A stretch of 64,000 nt of DNA from Streptomyces sp. NBC_01439 (GTDB taxonomy: Bacteria > Actinomycetota > Actinomycetes > Streptomycetales > Streptomycetaceae), in assembly GCF_036227605.1 (NCBI RefSeq), contig NZ_CP109487.1:5309001-5373000 (forward strand), written 5' to 3'. The notes under the pieces were generated by a model, which saw nothing but the letters and a program-made list of their open reading frames with translations, was not told the origin of the DNA and did no database searches. Of this stretch, positions 42,550 to 51,640 are shown piece by piece; position 1 is the stretch's first letter, and each line of letters opens with the position of its first letter. The translations under genes were made by a program, and so were the position numbers.

Positions 42550-43128
42550 GTGCCCTCAGTGCCCTCAGCGCAGCTCGACACCGGTTCCCTCGTCCGTACC
42601 CGCACCCTCACCGCCGTCGCGGACGGCGCACCCGTGGCCGTCCCCGACCCCGAACACCTCGTCCACCTGCAGTTCCGCCGGTTCGCCGGCTGTCCCATCT
42701 GCCATCTGCACCTGCGCTCGGTGGTGCGGCGGCACGCCGAGATAGCAGCCGCCGGGATCCGGGAGGTCGTGGTCTTCCACTCCGGCGCCGACGAACTGCG
42801 CGAGCACGTGGCCGACCTGCCCTTCGCCGTCGTCGCGGACCCCCGCAAGCGGCTGTACGCGGAGTTCGGCGTCGAGTCGTCCTACCGCGCCCTGCTGGCC
42901 GCCCGCGCCTGGCGGGCGATCGCCGTCGGCACCCTCGACATCCTGCGCGGCCGGGCGAAGCCGCCGACGCTTCACCAGGACGGCGGGCGGCTCGGACTGC
43001 CGGCGGACTTCCTGATCGCGCCCGACGGACGCGTGCTGGCCGCCGGCTACGGGGTGCACGCGGACGACCAGTGGCCGGTGGAAAAGCTGCTGACCCTGGC
43101 GGCACGGGCACGTACCGTCCTGGCATGA
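42550..43128 (+). CDS. AhpC/TSA-family redoxin-like protein
   Basis: 192 residues from GTG 42550 (SD GAAGGAGAC). Thioredoxin-fold AhpC/TSA_2 pattern: VHLQFRRFAGCPICHLHLRS with a CPIC active site, EVVVFHSGADELREH, FAVVADPRKRLYAEFGVESS and PADFLIAPDGRVLAAGYG. Probably reduces peroxides or disulfides. Target of the divergent TetR; ATGA-coupled to the next gene. Confidence 0.88.
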   Translation: MPSVPSAQLDTGSLVRTRTLTAVADGAPVAVPDPEHLVHLQFRRFAGCPICHLHLRSVVRRHAEIAAAGIREVVVFHSGADELREHVADLPFAVVADPRKRLYAEFGVESSYRALLAARAWRAIAVGTLDILRGRAKPPTLHQDGGRLGLPADFLIAPDGRVLAAGYGVHADDQWPVEKLLTLAARARTVLA

Positions 43129-43604
43129 ATCATGATCAGCAGCCCTTCGTACCGGCCGACTTCGCGGTACCGCGGACGCTCGTCGCCGACGGCTTCCGGC
43201 TGGAGCCGCTCGGCGCCGAGCACAACGAACGCGACCTCGCCGCCTGGACCGGGAGCATCGCGCACATCAGGGCGACGCCCGGGTTCGTGGGGCGGGGCTG
43301 GCCGCCGGTGGCGGGGATGACCGCCGAGGCGAACCTGGCCGACCTGCTCCGGCACGCGCAGGAGTTCGAGGAGCGCGTCGCCTTCGCCTACAGCCTCCTG
43401 GAAGGGGAGGCCGACGGCGTCGGCGAGGTGATCGGCTGCCTGTACGTCCACGGCTCCCGAGAGGCCCCCGGCCGGGTCGCCGTCAGCCACTGGGTGCGCG
43501 CCGACCGGGCCGCGCTGGACGCGCGGGTCCACGAGAGGATCACCCGCTGGCTCCACGAGGTGTGGCCCTTCGACGCCGAGCGGATCGACTACGCCCCCAG
43601 GTGA
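43125..43604 (+). CDS. N-acetyltransferase-like (GNAT) protein
   Basis: 159 residues; ATG 43125 overlaps the redoxin stop (ATGA). Pattern: LVADGFRLEPLGAEHNERDL, the body VIGCLYVHGSREAPGRVAVS, then HWVRADRAALDARVHERI and the C-terminal AERIDYAPR. Looks like a short GNAT fold, though the acetyl-CoA loop is weak. It shares the redoxin's promoter. Substrate unknown. Confidence 0.7.
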   Translation: MNHDQQPFVPADFAVPRTLVADGFRLEPLGAEHNERDLAAWTGSIAHIRATPGFVGRGWPPVAGMTAEANLADLLRHAQEFEERVAFAYSLLEGEADGVGEVIGCLYVHGSREAPGRVAVSHWVRADRAALDARVHERITRWLHEVWPFDAERIDYAPR

Positions 43605-43858
43605 GACCGGTGGCCGTCGGCGGCCGCTCCGGCTGGCCGCCCCGACCACGAGGGCCTGCTCCCGCGCACCGTTCCCGGCGTCGACGACGGCCCCTCGGCG
43701 GGGGTGCGTTCAGGCGTTCCGGGGCCGAACGGGTAGACGCCGGGGTCCGATGGGACGGGCGGCGACGTCGCTGCCGGGGCACCACCTGCGAGCGTTCTAG
43801 GGTGGCAGGCGGCCCCGGGCGCCCCAGACGCCCACCGGCGACGTCGGAACGGACCCCC

Positions 43859-44401
43859 ATGACGCAAGCAAGCCGGGACCGCACGCTCTTCAGCCCCTCC
43901 CCGGCCCCCGCCACCACCGTCACCCACGACACCGGCCTGCTCCTGCTCCGGCTCGTCGTCGGCCTCAGCATGGCCGGCCACGGCACGATGAAGCTCTTCG
44001 GCTGGTTCGGCGGCCCGGGCCTCACCGCGACCGGCAAGGGCTTCACGATGGCCGGCTACCCCGCCGGGGACGCCATGGCCGTCATCGCCGGTCTCGCCGA
44101 GACCCTGGGCGGCCTCGGCCTCGCCCTCGGCCTGCTCACCCCGCTCGCCGGAGCGGCCCTGACCGGCACCTTCATCAACATCCTCGACGTCCGGGGCCTG
44201 AGCGCCTACTTCCCGCCCAAGGGCGTGGAACTCGAAGTGGTCCTGTTCGCCGCGATCGTCGCCCTCACCCTCACCGGGCCAGGCCGCTTCTCCGTCGACC
44301 ACCACCTGCCGGTGCTGCGCGAGAACCGGCCCCGCTACTCCCTGCTCGCCCTGCTGCTGGGCGCCGTCGTGGGATTCGTCGTCCTGCTCATCCGGGACTG
44401 A
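43859..44401 (+). CDS. DoxX-family membrane protein
   Basis: 180 residues from ATG 43859. Four or five membrane helices: LLLLRLVVGLSMAGHG, AVIAGLAETLGGLGLALGLL, EVVLFAAIVALTLTGPGRFS, LLGAVVGFVVLLI. DoxX hallmark: GHGTMKLFGWFGGPGL near the start. Function unsettled; members are linked to redox or membrane homeostasis. Upstream 254 bp (43605-43858) shows no gene. Confidence 0.9.
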   Translation: MTQASRDRTLFSPSPAPATTVTHDTGLLLLRLVVGLSMAGHGTMKLFGWFGGPGLTATGKGFTMAGYPAGDAMAVIAGLAETLGGLGLALGLLTPLAGAALTGTFINILDVRGLSAYFPPKGVELEVVLFAAIVALTLTGPGRFSVDHHLPVLRENRPRYSLLALLLGAVVGFVVLLIRD

Positions 44402-44410
44402 ACCGCCCGG

Positions 44411-45007
44411 CTACGCCCCCAGGTGCGGCAGCGGCCCCGCGGGGTAGGGGGTCTCCGCCGGCAGCAGGGCGCGCGCCGCCGCCTCGTCCCCGGCCCCGAG
44501 CAGGCCGCGGATCTCCCGGGCCAGCCCGGTCACATCGCGGATGCCGACCGTCCACTCGTCGGCGTACGCCCGCGACGCCGGACCGGACAGCCCCAACTGG
44601 AGCGAGCGGTACGGCAGCGGATTCAGCCGCAGGTCCCGCTCCGGGTCCCACTGGACCCGGGCCGGCGCACCGAGCAGCGCTTCCTTCCAGGTCGGCTGGT
44701 TCCCGTGCACACCCGGCACGTAGTGGGACAGGCAGGCGTCGCGCAGCGCCCGGTCGAAGCCCTCGCGGGTGATTTCGACGGCCAGCACCGTCTCCTGGTC
44801 GGCCTTGGTCCCCCAACCGCAGCGGTACATCATCCACAGGAACGACGGCTTGATCCACGTCATGCGCTCGCGCTTCCAGGCGGGCGGGAAGCGGCCGTCA
44901 CGGGCGGCCGGCACCCCGAGCGAGGGGGAGTAGGCCTGGTACACCGTGATCGTGGTGTCGGTGTGCGCCGCGCGGATCTGGCGGTTCGGTACGTGCTCGT
45001 CGGACAT
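44411..45007 (-). CDS. DUF4291 domain protein
   Basis: 198 residues from ATG 45007. DUF4291 core: NRQIRAAHTDTTITVYQAYS, RMTWIKPSFLWMMYRCGWGT, LAVEITREGFDRALRDACL, VQWDPERDLRLNPLPYRSLQ. Cytoplasmic, no known activity; widespread in bacteria and fungi. No operon partner; lies 50 bp after the stop of the XPB-like gene on the same strand. Confidence 0.93.
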   Translation of the reverse strand: MSDEHVPNRQIRAAHTDTTITVYQAYSPSLGVPAARDGRFPPAWKRERMTWIKPSFLWMMYRCGWGTKADQETVLAVEITREGFDRALRDACLSHYVPGVHGNQPTWKEALLGAPARVQWDPERDLRLNPLPYRSLQLGLSGPASRAYADEWTVGIRDVTGLAREIRGLLGAGDEAAARALLPAETPYPAGPLPHLGA

Positions 45008-45056
45008 GCGTTCAGGATGGCGGCCCGTCACCCGACCGGCCACCGGGTTTCCACCC

Positions 45057-47504
45057 CTACACCTGATCGTCCGCCAGTTCCGCGACACCGGTGATCCGGT
45101 GCAGCGCGTACGTCCGCACCTCGTCCGCCGTGTGGTCGTAGCCGGTGACGAAGCCGCCCTCCACCCGGACCGGCGCGATGACCCGCTGGCTCGCCGCACC
45201 CTCCGCGTTCACGTACCCGATCCACACCGCCGACCCGGTCAGCGCGGCCGCCTGCACCGTCGCCAGGGTCTCCGCCGCGCTCGTGCGCGGCAGTTCGCCC
45301 GGCACCCCGGCCCCGGCGGCGGAGGCCGTCGCGGGCTCCTTGCGCACCGCCGTCGCCGCCACGTCGCCCGCGCGGATCGCCCGTACCGCCGCCGCCAGCA
45401 GCGTCGCGTCCGGCACCGGCGGACCCTCCGGCACCGGTACGGGCGCCGAGCGGGCCGGGGTGCGGCGGGCGTCGGCCCGCGCCACCAGCACGTCGCCGGT
45501 ACGGGACTCCGCGGCCGGCGCGTACCCCATCGCCCGCAACCCCTCCAGCAGGACGGTCGGATCCGCCTGCGCCGCCAGCACCGTCGGCGCCAGGCGGCGC
45601 AGCCCCAGCCCGGCCGAGCGCTTGTCGGCCAGGATCTCGCCCAGCATCGCGTCGTCGTCGCAGCGCACGTACGAGGAGGCGGCGCCGACCCGCAGGTGTC
45701 CGTGCCGGCGGGCCACGTCGTCGATCAGGTAGGCCAGCGGCTGCGGCACCGGGGTACGGCTGTGCTCCTTGAGGAAGGCCTGCAGGTCCGCGGCGGCATG
45801 GCCGGCGTCCAGGGCCCGGCGCACCGAGCCGGGCGTGAACCGGTACACCGTCGCCCCGCCCTTGGACTCCACGTCCGCGAGCACCGCCAGGGTGTCGCCC
45901 AGCGGGCGGAGCAGCGGGCCCGGGGCCACCGCCGTCAGGTCGGCCTGGAGCAGTACGTGGTCCACCGGCTCCGGCAGCAGCGGGGCCAGCAGCGGCGCCG
46001 GGTCGCGGTGCTCCAGCAGGGCCCGGCCGGGCCCGGACAGGGCGCCCCGGCCGGTCACGCCGAGGACCTCTGCCTCGGCCAGCGCCCAGTGCGCGAGCCG
46101 GGCCCGCAGATCGCTCGCCCCGCGTACGGGACGCTCCCAGGCGAGCCGCGCCAGCAGGGCCTCCGGGTCGGGCGAGGCGCCCTCGGGCAGTTCCCCGAGC
46201 AGTTCCAGCACGCGCCGGCGCACCTCGGGGGCGGCGGACCGGTCGAGTTCGGGGCCGAGCGCGGAGAGCGTGCGCCCCTTGGCGTCCTGCTCGCCGACCA
46301 GCGGTGCCGTGCGGGTGGCCGGCAGCCAGGCCGCCGCGAGCTGCGACCAGCGCTCGGCGGGCGGCAGTTCGAGCCAGTCGTCGAAGGCCGGGGTGGGCGC
46401 GTACCGCTCGTCCGCCTCCCCGTCGCTGGCCAGCAGACCCGTCGCGTAGGCCAGTTCGGCCCAGAAGGCCGCCTGCTGCTCGGTCGTGTCCAGCGCGGCC
46501 GCGGTCCGCTTGAGGTCCCGTACGGACAGCCCGCCCGCCCGCAGCACCGGCGGACCGGCGTGCTCCCAGGACTTCACCAGTTCCTCGACCGTGGCCAGCG
46601 CGGCCAGCGCCTGACCGGCTGCGTTCGCGTCCACGAGCTGTGGACGGTGTTCGCGGTGCGCGGGCACCGGCGGGGCCACCGGCGCGGTGTCCCGGTGCGC
46701 GAGCCCGCCGCGCAGGTGCAGCGCCACCTCGCGGGGCAGCACGACGGTCCGCGCCGTCGCGGGCAGCAGCAGCCCCCGGTCGCGCAGCCAGCGCACCGGC
46801 GGCGTCGGATTCGGGGTCACCTCCCCGTACGGCGGCCCCCACACGAGCCGCCCCAGCACCTGGTGCGCCTCCGCCGGGGCCTCGTCCAGCAGCGCCGACA
46901 TCCGCTCCGGATCGGTGAACAGCCCGGTCAGCGCGGTCACCGCGGACACCGGGTCGTGGGTGGCGGGCAGCCCGACGGCCGCCACGATCTCCTGCACCCG
47001 GGTCGGCGACATCCCGGCCGTGGCCTCGGCAACGGTCGGACCCAGCCCGGTGGGCGAGGGGCGGGAGGCCGAGGGGGCCAGCAGCTCGCGCGCCGTGCGG
47101 ACCAGCCGCAGCCGGTCCTCGTCGCCCCACACCAGGGCCTGGTCGCGCAGGACGGCCAGGGCGTCGGGGAGCGCGGCGCGGGCCCGTTCGTCCTCGCCGC
47201 CCGTCAGCAGCCCCTCCAGCACCGCGTACGGGCACGGGTCCGGGCCCACCGCCAGGGCCTCGGCGGTCTGCAGCGCGAACCGGTCCAGCCGGTCCAGGGC
47301 GCGCACCACCGACGCCCGGGTTCCGGCCCGGGTGGCCAGCTGCGTCACATCGCCGGGCACCGGTCCGAGCAGGTCCGGGCGGGCCCGCAACAGGGCCGCG
47401 AGCGCCGCGTCGTCACGGGCGCGCAGCGCCTCGGCGAGTGAGCGCGGGGAGCTTCCCGCCGGGCTCCCGCCGGCGGATCCCGCCGCAGTGCTTGCCTCGG
47501 GCAC
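45057..47504 (-). CDS. Large helicase-associated (XPB-like C-terminal) protein with WYL-type tail
   Basis: 815 residues from GTG 47504 with SD AGGAGG. The N-terminal 450 residues are helical, with LALLRARPDLLG-type repeats. The Helicase_C_3/XPB-associated part (about 500-640) has HVLLQADLTAVAPGPLLRPL and VRRALDAGHAAADLQAFLKE / LAYLIDDVARRHGHLRVGAA. The C-terminal segment (AVWIGYVNAEGAASQRVIAP, EGGFVTGYDHTADEVRTYAL) looks like a WYL ligand domain. No Walker A, so it cannot itself be the motor. Acts perhaps with XPB, four genes away, but no direct evidence. Confidence 0.85.
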   Translation of the reverse strand: MPEASTAAGSAGGSPAGSSPRSLAEALRARDDAALAALLRARPDLLGPVPGDVTQLATRAGTRASVVRALDRLDRFALQTAEALAVGPDPCPYAVLEGLLTGGEDERARAALPDALAVLRDQALVWGDEDRLRLVRTARELLAPSASRPSPTGLGPTVAEATAGMSPTRVQEIVAAVGLPATHDPVSAVTALTGLFTDPERMSALLDEAPAEAHQVLGRLVWGPPYGEVTPNPTPPVRWLRDRGLLLPATARTVVLPREVALHLRGGLAHRDTAPVAPPVPAHREHRPQLVDANAAGQALAALATVEELVKSWEHAGPPVLRAGGLSVRDLKRTAAALDTTEQQAAFWAELAYATGLLASDGEADERYAPTPAFDDWLELPPAERWSQLAAAWLPATRTAPLVGEQDAKGRTLSALGPELDRSAAPEVRRRVLELLGELPEGASPDPEALLARLAWERPVRGASDLRARLAHWALAEAEVLGVTGRGALSGPGRALLEHRDPAPLLAPLLPEPVDHVLLQADLTAVAPGPLLRPLGDTLAVLADVESKGGATVYRFTPGSVRRALDAGHAAADLQAFLKEHSRTPVPQPLAYLIDDVARRHGHLRVGAASSYVRCDDDAMLGEILADKRSAGLGLRRLAPTVLAAQADPTVLLEGLRAMGYAPAAESRTGDVLVARADARRTPARSAPVPVPEGPPVPDATLLAAAVRAIRAGDVAATAVRKEPATASAAGAGVPGELPRTSAAETLATVQAAALTGSAVWIGYVNAEGAASQRVIAPVRVEGGFVTGYDHTADEVRTYALHRITGVAELADDQV

Positions 47505-47635
47505 AGTCGCCTCCTGGTCGCGTCGGCCGGTCAGTCGGCCGGTCCCCATCCGGTCAACGGTATCCGCTGCGCCCGCAGCAGCTCCACGGGCGCACGCGCT
47601 ACCTTCGGGACAGGGGGTAAGGGAGGAGCCTGGGC

Positions 47636-48652
47636 GTGGGGATCGAAAGCGACCACCTGGTCTACGAATATCTGAGCCGCGTCGGGGACTTGGCGCAACA
47701 ACGGCAGCTGTCCTCCGGCGACCGGATGCGGTTGGTGTCGGGGCTGCGGGACGAAATCGACCGCCGGCGCGCCAAGTACGACCCGGACACCCCGGCCGCC
47801 GTACGGCGCATCCTGGAGCGGATCGGCACGCCCGAGGAGGTACTGGACACCCTCGGCGCCCGCCGGGGCGCGGCCCGTGCCCCCGCGGCCCCCGCCCCCG
47901 CCCCCGCCGACATCGGCCTGTCGGTCCCCGTCCAGCGGGGACCGGGCCGTCTGCGCCGCCAGAACGTGCCCCCGGCCCGCCCGGCGGCGGAACCCGAGAA
48001 CGTGCCGCCGCACCTGGCCGGGCTGGACGAGCTCGGCCCCTCCGGCGGGGCCGAGCCCGACTGGTGGCGGATGAGCCCGGGGACGCACGGGGCGGGTCCG
48101 CAGGTCGAGGGCTTCGCGGGCGGCATCGAGATCCCGGACCTGTTCAAGGAAGGACCGGAGGACGACCCGCAGGCGAAGGAGGCGGCACCGGCCCCGCCCG
48201 GGGCGCAGGAGGGGCGGGCGCGGAGCCTCGTACGGTTCCTGCGCGAGCGGCGGCGCGCGAAGAAGGACGCGGCGGCCGGGGCCGCCGCGCCGGACGCCCC
48301 GGCGGCCCCCGCCGGCCGCCCGCGACCGAACGCCTTGCTCATGCTGGCGGCCGCCGTCCTCGTCGTCGGCGTGCTCACCGGCTACTGGCTGCTCCTCGTG
48401 GTCGGCTGGCTCCTTCCGTACGCCTCGCGCGTGCTGGGGCCGGCCGAGCGCAAGTGGGTGGTCCTCGGCCCACCCGGCGCGGTGCTCACCGGTGCGGTGC
48501 TGTGGGTGTGGGGCCGGATGAACGGCAAATGGGGCGAGGCCCTGTCCGATGACCAGCTGAGCGGGGCCCTGCACGGGATGTGGCCGTGGGTCCTGCGGGG
48601 CGCCGCACTGGCATCCGCGCTGTACCTGGTGTGGCGCGCGCGGCGGCGGTAG
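47636..48652 (+). CDS. HAAS-like domain membrane protein
   Basis: 338 residues from GTG 47636 (SD GGGAGGAG). An N-terminal HAAS/DUF1700-like helical domain (DHLVYEYLSRVGDLAQQRQ, LVSGLRDEIDRRRAKYDPDT, ILERIGTPEEVLDTLGARRG), a long Pro/Ala-rich disordered linker (about 80-230), and three or four C-terminal membrane helices (LLMLAAAVLVVGVLTG, WLLLVVGWLLPYASRV). Such proteins often associate with PadR regulators, but none is here. Convergent with the 48658 gene, gap 5 bp. Confidence 0.82.
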   Translation: MGIESDHLVYEYLSRVGDLAQQRQLSSGDRMRLVSGLRDEIDRRRAKYDPDTPAAVRRILERIGTPEEVLDTLGARRGAARAPAAPAPAPADIGLSVPVQRGPGRLRRQNVPPARPAAEPENVPPHLAGLDELGPSGGAEPDWWRMSPGTHGAGPQVEGFAGGIEIPDLFKEGPEDDPQAKEAAPAPPGAQEGRARSLVRFLRERRRAKKDAAAGAAAPDAPAAPAGRPRPNALLMLAAAVLVVGVLTGYWLLLVVGWLLPYASRVLGPAERKWVVLGPPGAVLTGAVLWVWGRMNGKWGEALSDDQLSGALHGMWPWVLRGAALASALYLVWRARRR

Positions 48653-48657
48653 GCCGG

Positions 48658-49500
48658 TCAGCCGCCGATGACCGTGTGCGGCATCTCCTCCACCGGGTCG
48701 CGGTCGGCCGCCTTGACCAGATCGAGGAAGGCGGCCGACCCGGCGACGTCGAGGAGCTGCTGGGCGGTGACGGGCGCTGAGGTGTTCGACGCGTCGTGCG
48801 GGCCGACCCTCAGCGAGACGTCGCTGGCTCCGTAACGGAACCAGAGCCGGGATTCGGTGACGTTGCCGTTGTTGATCGGCGAGACGGCCGCATCGGCCCG
48901 GATGCCGCCGGGCAGGGTGGCCTTCGAGCAGACCGTGCCCTTGATCTCGCGGCAGTTCCCGGGCGCCATGCCCGGTTCGGACGGCCGCACCGAGAAGGTG
49001 ATGCGGAAGGTCTTGCCGTCCTTGGTGCCCTGGTACTGCTGCACGCCCAGGTCGATGCGCTGCACGGTGCCGACCGACGGGGGCAGCAGCTGCTGGAGCA
49101 CACCGACGGCCCGGTTCTGGAAGTTCTCCAGGCGGGCCCGTTCGGCGGGTGGCAGGTCGGCCATCGACGATTCGCCCGGGCTGGGTTCGAGGTGGATCGG
49201 CGGCGGCGGTCCGGAGCTCGTCGGCGGCCCGGCCACGTCCACGACCCCGGTGGATCCCGTCGCCCCCCGGTCGTCGCCGTCGCCCGGCAGGACGAAGGCC
49301 CCGGCCAGGCCGAGCCCGGCCACGGCCAGTACCGCACCGCCGATCGCCGCCCGGACGCGCGCCCTGCGGCGCAGGCCCTGGGCGCGGGCCGGCCCCACCA
49401 GGTCCGCCGTGGCGGGCAGTTCCGCCAGCGCACGGTCCATCACGTCCCGGACGAGCACGGCCGTGGCCCGGTCCTCGGTGTGGTCTTCGTTGGTACCCAT
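48658..49500 (-). CDS. Membrane protein, probable sigma-factor partner
   Basis: 280 residues. Cytoplasmic N-terminus of about 50 (VLVRDVMDRALAELPATADL), one membrane helix (IGGAVLAVAGLGLAGAFVLP), and an extracytoplasmic beta-rich domain with two cysteines (PGNCREIKGTVCSKA) that may form a disulfide. It is 9 bp after a SigE-family sigma gene on the same strand; that layout suggests an anti-sigma or regulated partner, but no ZAS Cys/His motif is seen. Confidence 0.78.
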   Translation of the reverse strand: MGTNEDHTEDRATAVLVRDVMDRALAELPATADLVGPARAQGLRRRARVRAAIGGAVLAVAGLGLAGAFVLPGDGDDRGATGSTGVVDVAGPPTSSGPPPPIHLEPSPGESSMADLPPAERARLENFQNRAVGVLQQLLPPSVGTVQRIDLGVQQYQGTKDGKTFRITFSVRPSEPGMAPGNCREIKGTVCSKATLPGGIRADAAVSPINNGNVTESRLWFRYGASDVSLRVGPHDASNTSAPVTAQQLLDVAGSAAFLDLVKAADRDPVEEMPHTVIGG

Positions 49501-49509
49501 GGCGTCTCC

Positions 49510-50010
49510 TCAGCTCTCGGTCGCGTAGATGTGGGCCTCGCCGAGCCGCGCGCGCAGCTTCACCAGGGCGCGTGAGCACTGGCTCTTGACCGTGCCCTCG
49601 CTGCAGCGCAGCAGTTCGGCGACGGTCTCGACGCTCAGGTCCTCCCAGTAGCGCAGGACGACCATGGCGCGGGCCCGCGGGGGCAGTTCGGCCAGCGCGG
49701 CGAGCAGGGTGACGCGCAGGTCGGCGTGCTCGGCTCGGGGCGGCGGACCGGCGCGCCGGTGGGCCAGCAGGTCCCGCAGCCGCCGGCGCCGCTCGGCGAG
49801 GAAGGTACGGGTCAGCACGGTTCTGGCGTACGCGTCGGGATACTCGGCGGCCGACGCCCGCCGCCAGTGCTGGAACAGTTTCGCGAGCGTCGTCTGTGTC
49901 AGATCGCGTGCGCCGTCGGCGTTGCCGCACAGCAGGTACGCGGTCCGGTACAGCTTGCGCTGACTGGCCCGGGCAAAGGCCTCGAAGTCGTGCTCGGTGC
50001 CTGGTGGCAT
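49510..50010 (-). CDS. SigE-family RNA polymerase sigma factor (ECF-type)
   Basis: 166 residues. Region 2: FEAFARASQRKLYRTAYLLC / GNADGARDLTQTTLAKLF; region 4: LPPRARAMVVLRYWEDLSVE and LLRCSEGTVKSQCSRALVKL. This is the SigE-family set common in streptomycetes (often five to dozens per genome). Cytoplasmic. Directs RNA polymerase to unknown promoters. It begins at ATG 50010 and is followed by its putative membrane partner. Upstream control region 50011-50178. Confidence 0.93.
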   Translation of the reverse strand: MPPGTEHDFEAFARASQRKLYRTAYLLCGNADGARDLTQTTLAKLFQHWRRASAAEYPDAYARTVLTRTFLAERRRRLRDLLAHRRAGPPPRAEHADLRVTLLAALAELPPRARAMVVLRYWEDLSVETVAELLRCSEGTVKSQCSRALVKLRARLGEAHIYATES

Positions 50011-50178
50011 CCGCCCTCCCCTTCACATCGTGTCTCTCACCCCTGCCCTGAGCACTGCCGCCGGGAAAAGGTTGAGCACGGATGTGAAGAATTCAGGTCG
50101 GGCAGTCCTCGGCGGGCGTTCCCCCGGCGTAGGCCCGCAGTCGGCCTCCCGTACGGCCGCCTCGGCACAATGGGAGGC

Positions 50179-50796
50179 ATGAACCTCACCGTCGGCTTCG
50201 ACCTCGACATGACCCTCATCGACTCGCGCCCGGGAATCAGGGCCGCCTACCAGGCCCTCTCCGCCGAGACGGGAACCTTCATCGATGCCGACGAGGCGGT
50301 CACCCGGCTGGGCCCGCCGCTGGAGGAGGAGCTCGCGCACTGGTTCCCGGAGGCCGAGATCCCGGCCATGACGGAGCGCTACCGCGAGATCTACCCCACG
50401 TACGCCATCGGGCCGACCCCGGCGATGCCGGGCGCCCGCGAGGCGATCGAGGCCGTCCAGGCGCTCGGCGGCCGCGCGATCGTCGTCACGGCCAAGCACG
50501 AGCCCAACGCCCGCCTGCACCTGTCGCACCTCGGCATCGAGGCCGACGCTGTCGTCGGCTGGCTCTGGGCGGAGGCCAAGGCCGGTGCACTGCGCGAGTA
50601 CGGGGCGCAGGTCTACGTCGGCGACCACGTCGGTGACGTACGCGGGGCCCGCACGGCCGGCGCGCTGTCCGTGGTGGTGCCCACCGGGCCGTGCCCCGAG
50701 GAGGAACTGCGCGAGGCGGGCGCGGACGTGGTCCTGCCCGACCTCACCGCGCTGCCGCAGTGGCTCGCGCAGTACGTCGCCGCACAGCCCGTCTGA
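50179..50796 (+). CDS. HAD-superfamily hydrolase (phosphoglycolate phosphatase-like)
   Basis: 205 residues from ATG 50179 (another in-frame ATG at 50170). HAD motifs: NLTVGFDLDMTLIDSR (DxDMT, nucleophile Asp), IVVTAKHEPN (motif II Thr), LWAEAKAGALREYGA (Lys), VYVGDHVGDVRGAR (motif IV DxxxD). Removes phosphate from a small metabolite, perhaps phosphoglycolate. Divergent from the sigma gene. Cap domain between about 20 and 95. Confidence 0.9.
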   Translation: MNLTVGFDLDMTLIDSRPGIRAAYQALSAETGTFIDADEAVTRLGPPLEEELAHWFPEAEIPAMTERYREIYPTYAIGPTPAMPGAREAIEAVQALGGRAIVVTAKHEPNARLHLSHLGIEADAVVGWLWAEAKAGALREYGAQVYVGDHVGDVRGARTAGALSVVVPTGPCPEEELREAGADVVLPDLTALPQWLAQYVAAQPV

Positions 50797-50811
50797 CCGC
50801 CGCCCGGGCCG

Positions 50812-51063
50812 CTACGCCTGCGAGGCCCGCGCGGCCCTGCGCTGCGCCGCGGCCGAGCGGAGCACGCCCGCCGCGGAGATGGCGAACCCGACGCCCATGA
50901 GCATGCAGACCGCCCACGCGTACGACGGGAACGGGTCCATGTCGAGGAAGAGCGGGGCCATGGTCGCCAGCGTCGCCACGGCCCCGGCGATGAACACGAT
51001 GCCGCCGGCCTTGACCAGTCCGTCGCCGGGCCGCGCTTCGTCTGAATGAGGAGTAACAGTCAC
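50812..51063 (-). CDS. Small two-helix membrane protein
   Basis: 83 residues from GTG 51063 (SD CTGGTGAG). Two membrane helices (GGIVFIAGAVATLATMAPLF and AWAVCMLMGVGFAISAAGVL) with a short loop LDMDPFPSY; basic C-terminal tail (AAAQRRAARASQA). Actinobacterial hypothetical protein of unknown role. Convergent with the HAD gene; a longer upstream ORF is not supported. Confidence 0.8.
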   Translation of the reverse strand: MTVTPHSDEARPGDGLVKAGGIVFIAGAVATLATMAPLFLDMDPFPSYAWAVCMLMGVGFAISAAGVLRSAAAQRRAARASQA

Positions 51064-51241
51064 CTCACCAGGGTAGTTCCCTGGCCGAAGCAGCCGACCG
51101 TGAAGGACCGGGGAACGTCTTGTCACCCGGCCCCCGACCATTAGCCTTGAGGTGGCGGGTCACTCATGGCCCGCTGCGCTGTTGTCCGGAGCCGTTCGCG
51201 GCCCTTCGGACCCCCGACGAGCACAAGGACAGAGGACGGAC

Positions 51242-51625
51242 GTGCCTACCGGCAAGGTCAAGTGGTTCAACAGTGAGAAGGGCTTCGGCTTTCTCTCCCG
51301 TGACGACGGCGGCGACGTCTTCGTCCACTCGTCGGTGCTCCCTGCCGGGGTGGACGCTCTCAAGCCCGGCCAGCGCGTCGAGTTCGGTGTCGTCGCGGGC
51401 CAGCGCGGTGACCAGGCACTTTCGGTGACGGTACTGGACCCGGCGCCCTCCGTCGCAGCGGCGCAGCGGCGCAAGCCCGACGAGCTCGCCTCGATCGTGC
51501 AGGACCTCACGACCCTGCTCGAGAACATCACCCCGATGCTCGAGCGCGGCCGCTACCCCGACAAGGTGCACGGCACGAAGATCGCCGGACTGCTGCGCGC
51601 GGTCGCCGACCAGCTCGACGTCTGA
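51242..51625 (+). CDS. Cold-shock domain protein with C-terminal extension
   Basis: 127 residues from GTG 51242 (SD GAGGACGGAC). CSD at about 1-65: VPTGKVKWFNSEKGFGFLSR (RNP1) and DDGGDVFVHSSVLPAG (RNP2). An extra 60 residues follow, with PDELASIVQDLTTLLENITP and ML..DKVHGTKIAGLLRAVAD, helical and unlike standard Csp. Such long forms are conserved in actinobacteria. It likely binds RNA; the tail's role is unknown. Confidence 0.9.
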   Translation: MPTGKVKWFNSEKGFGFLSRDDGGDVFVHSSVLPAGVDALKPGQRVEFGVVAGQRGDQALSVTVLDPAPSVAAAQRRKPDELASIVQDLTTLLENITPMLERGRYPDKVHGTKIAGLLRAVADQLDV

Positions 51626-51640
51626 GCCCCGCGCCGTCAC

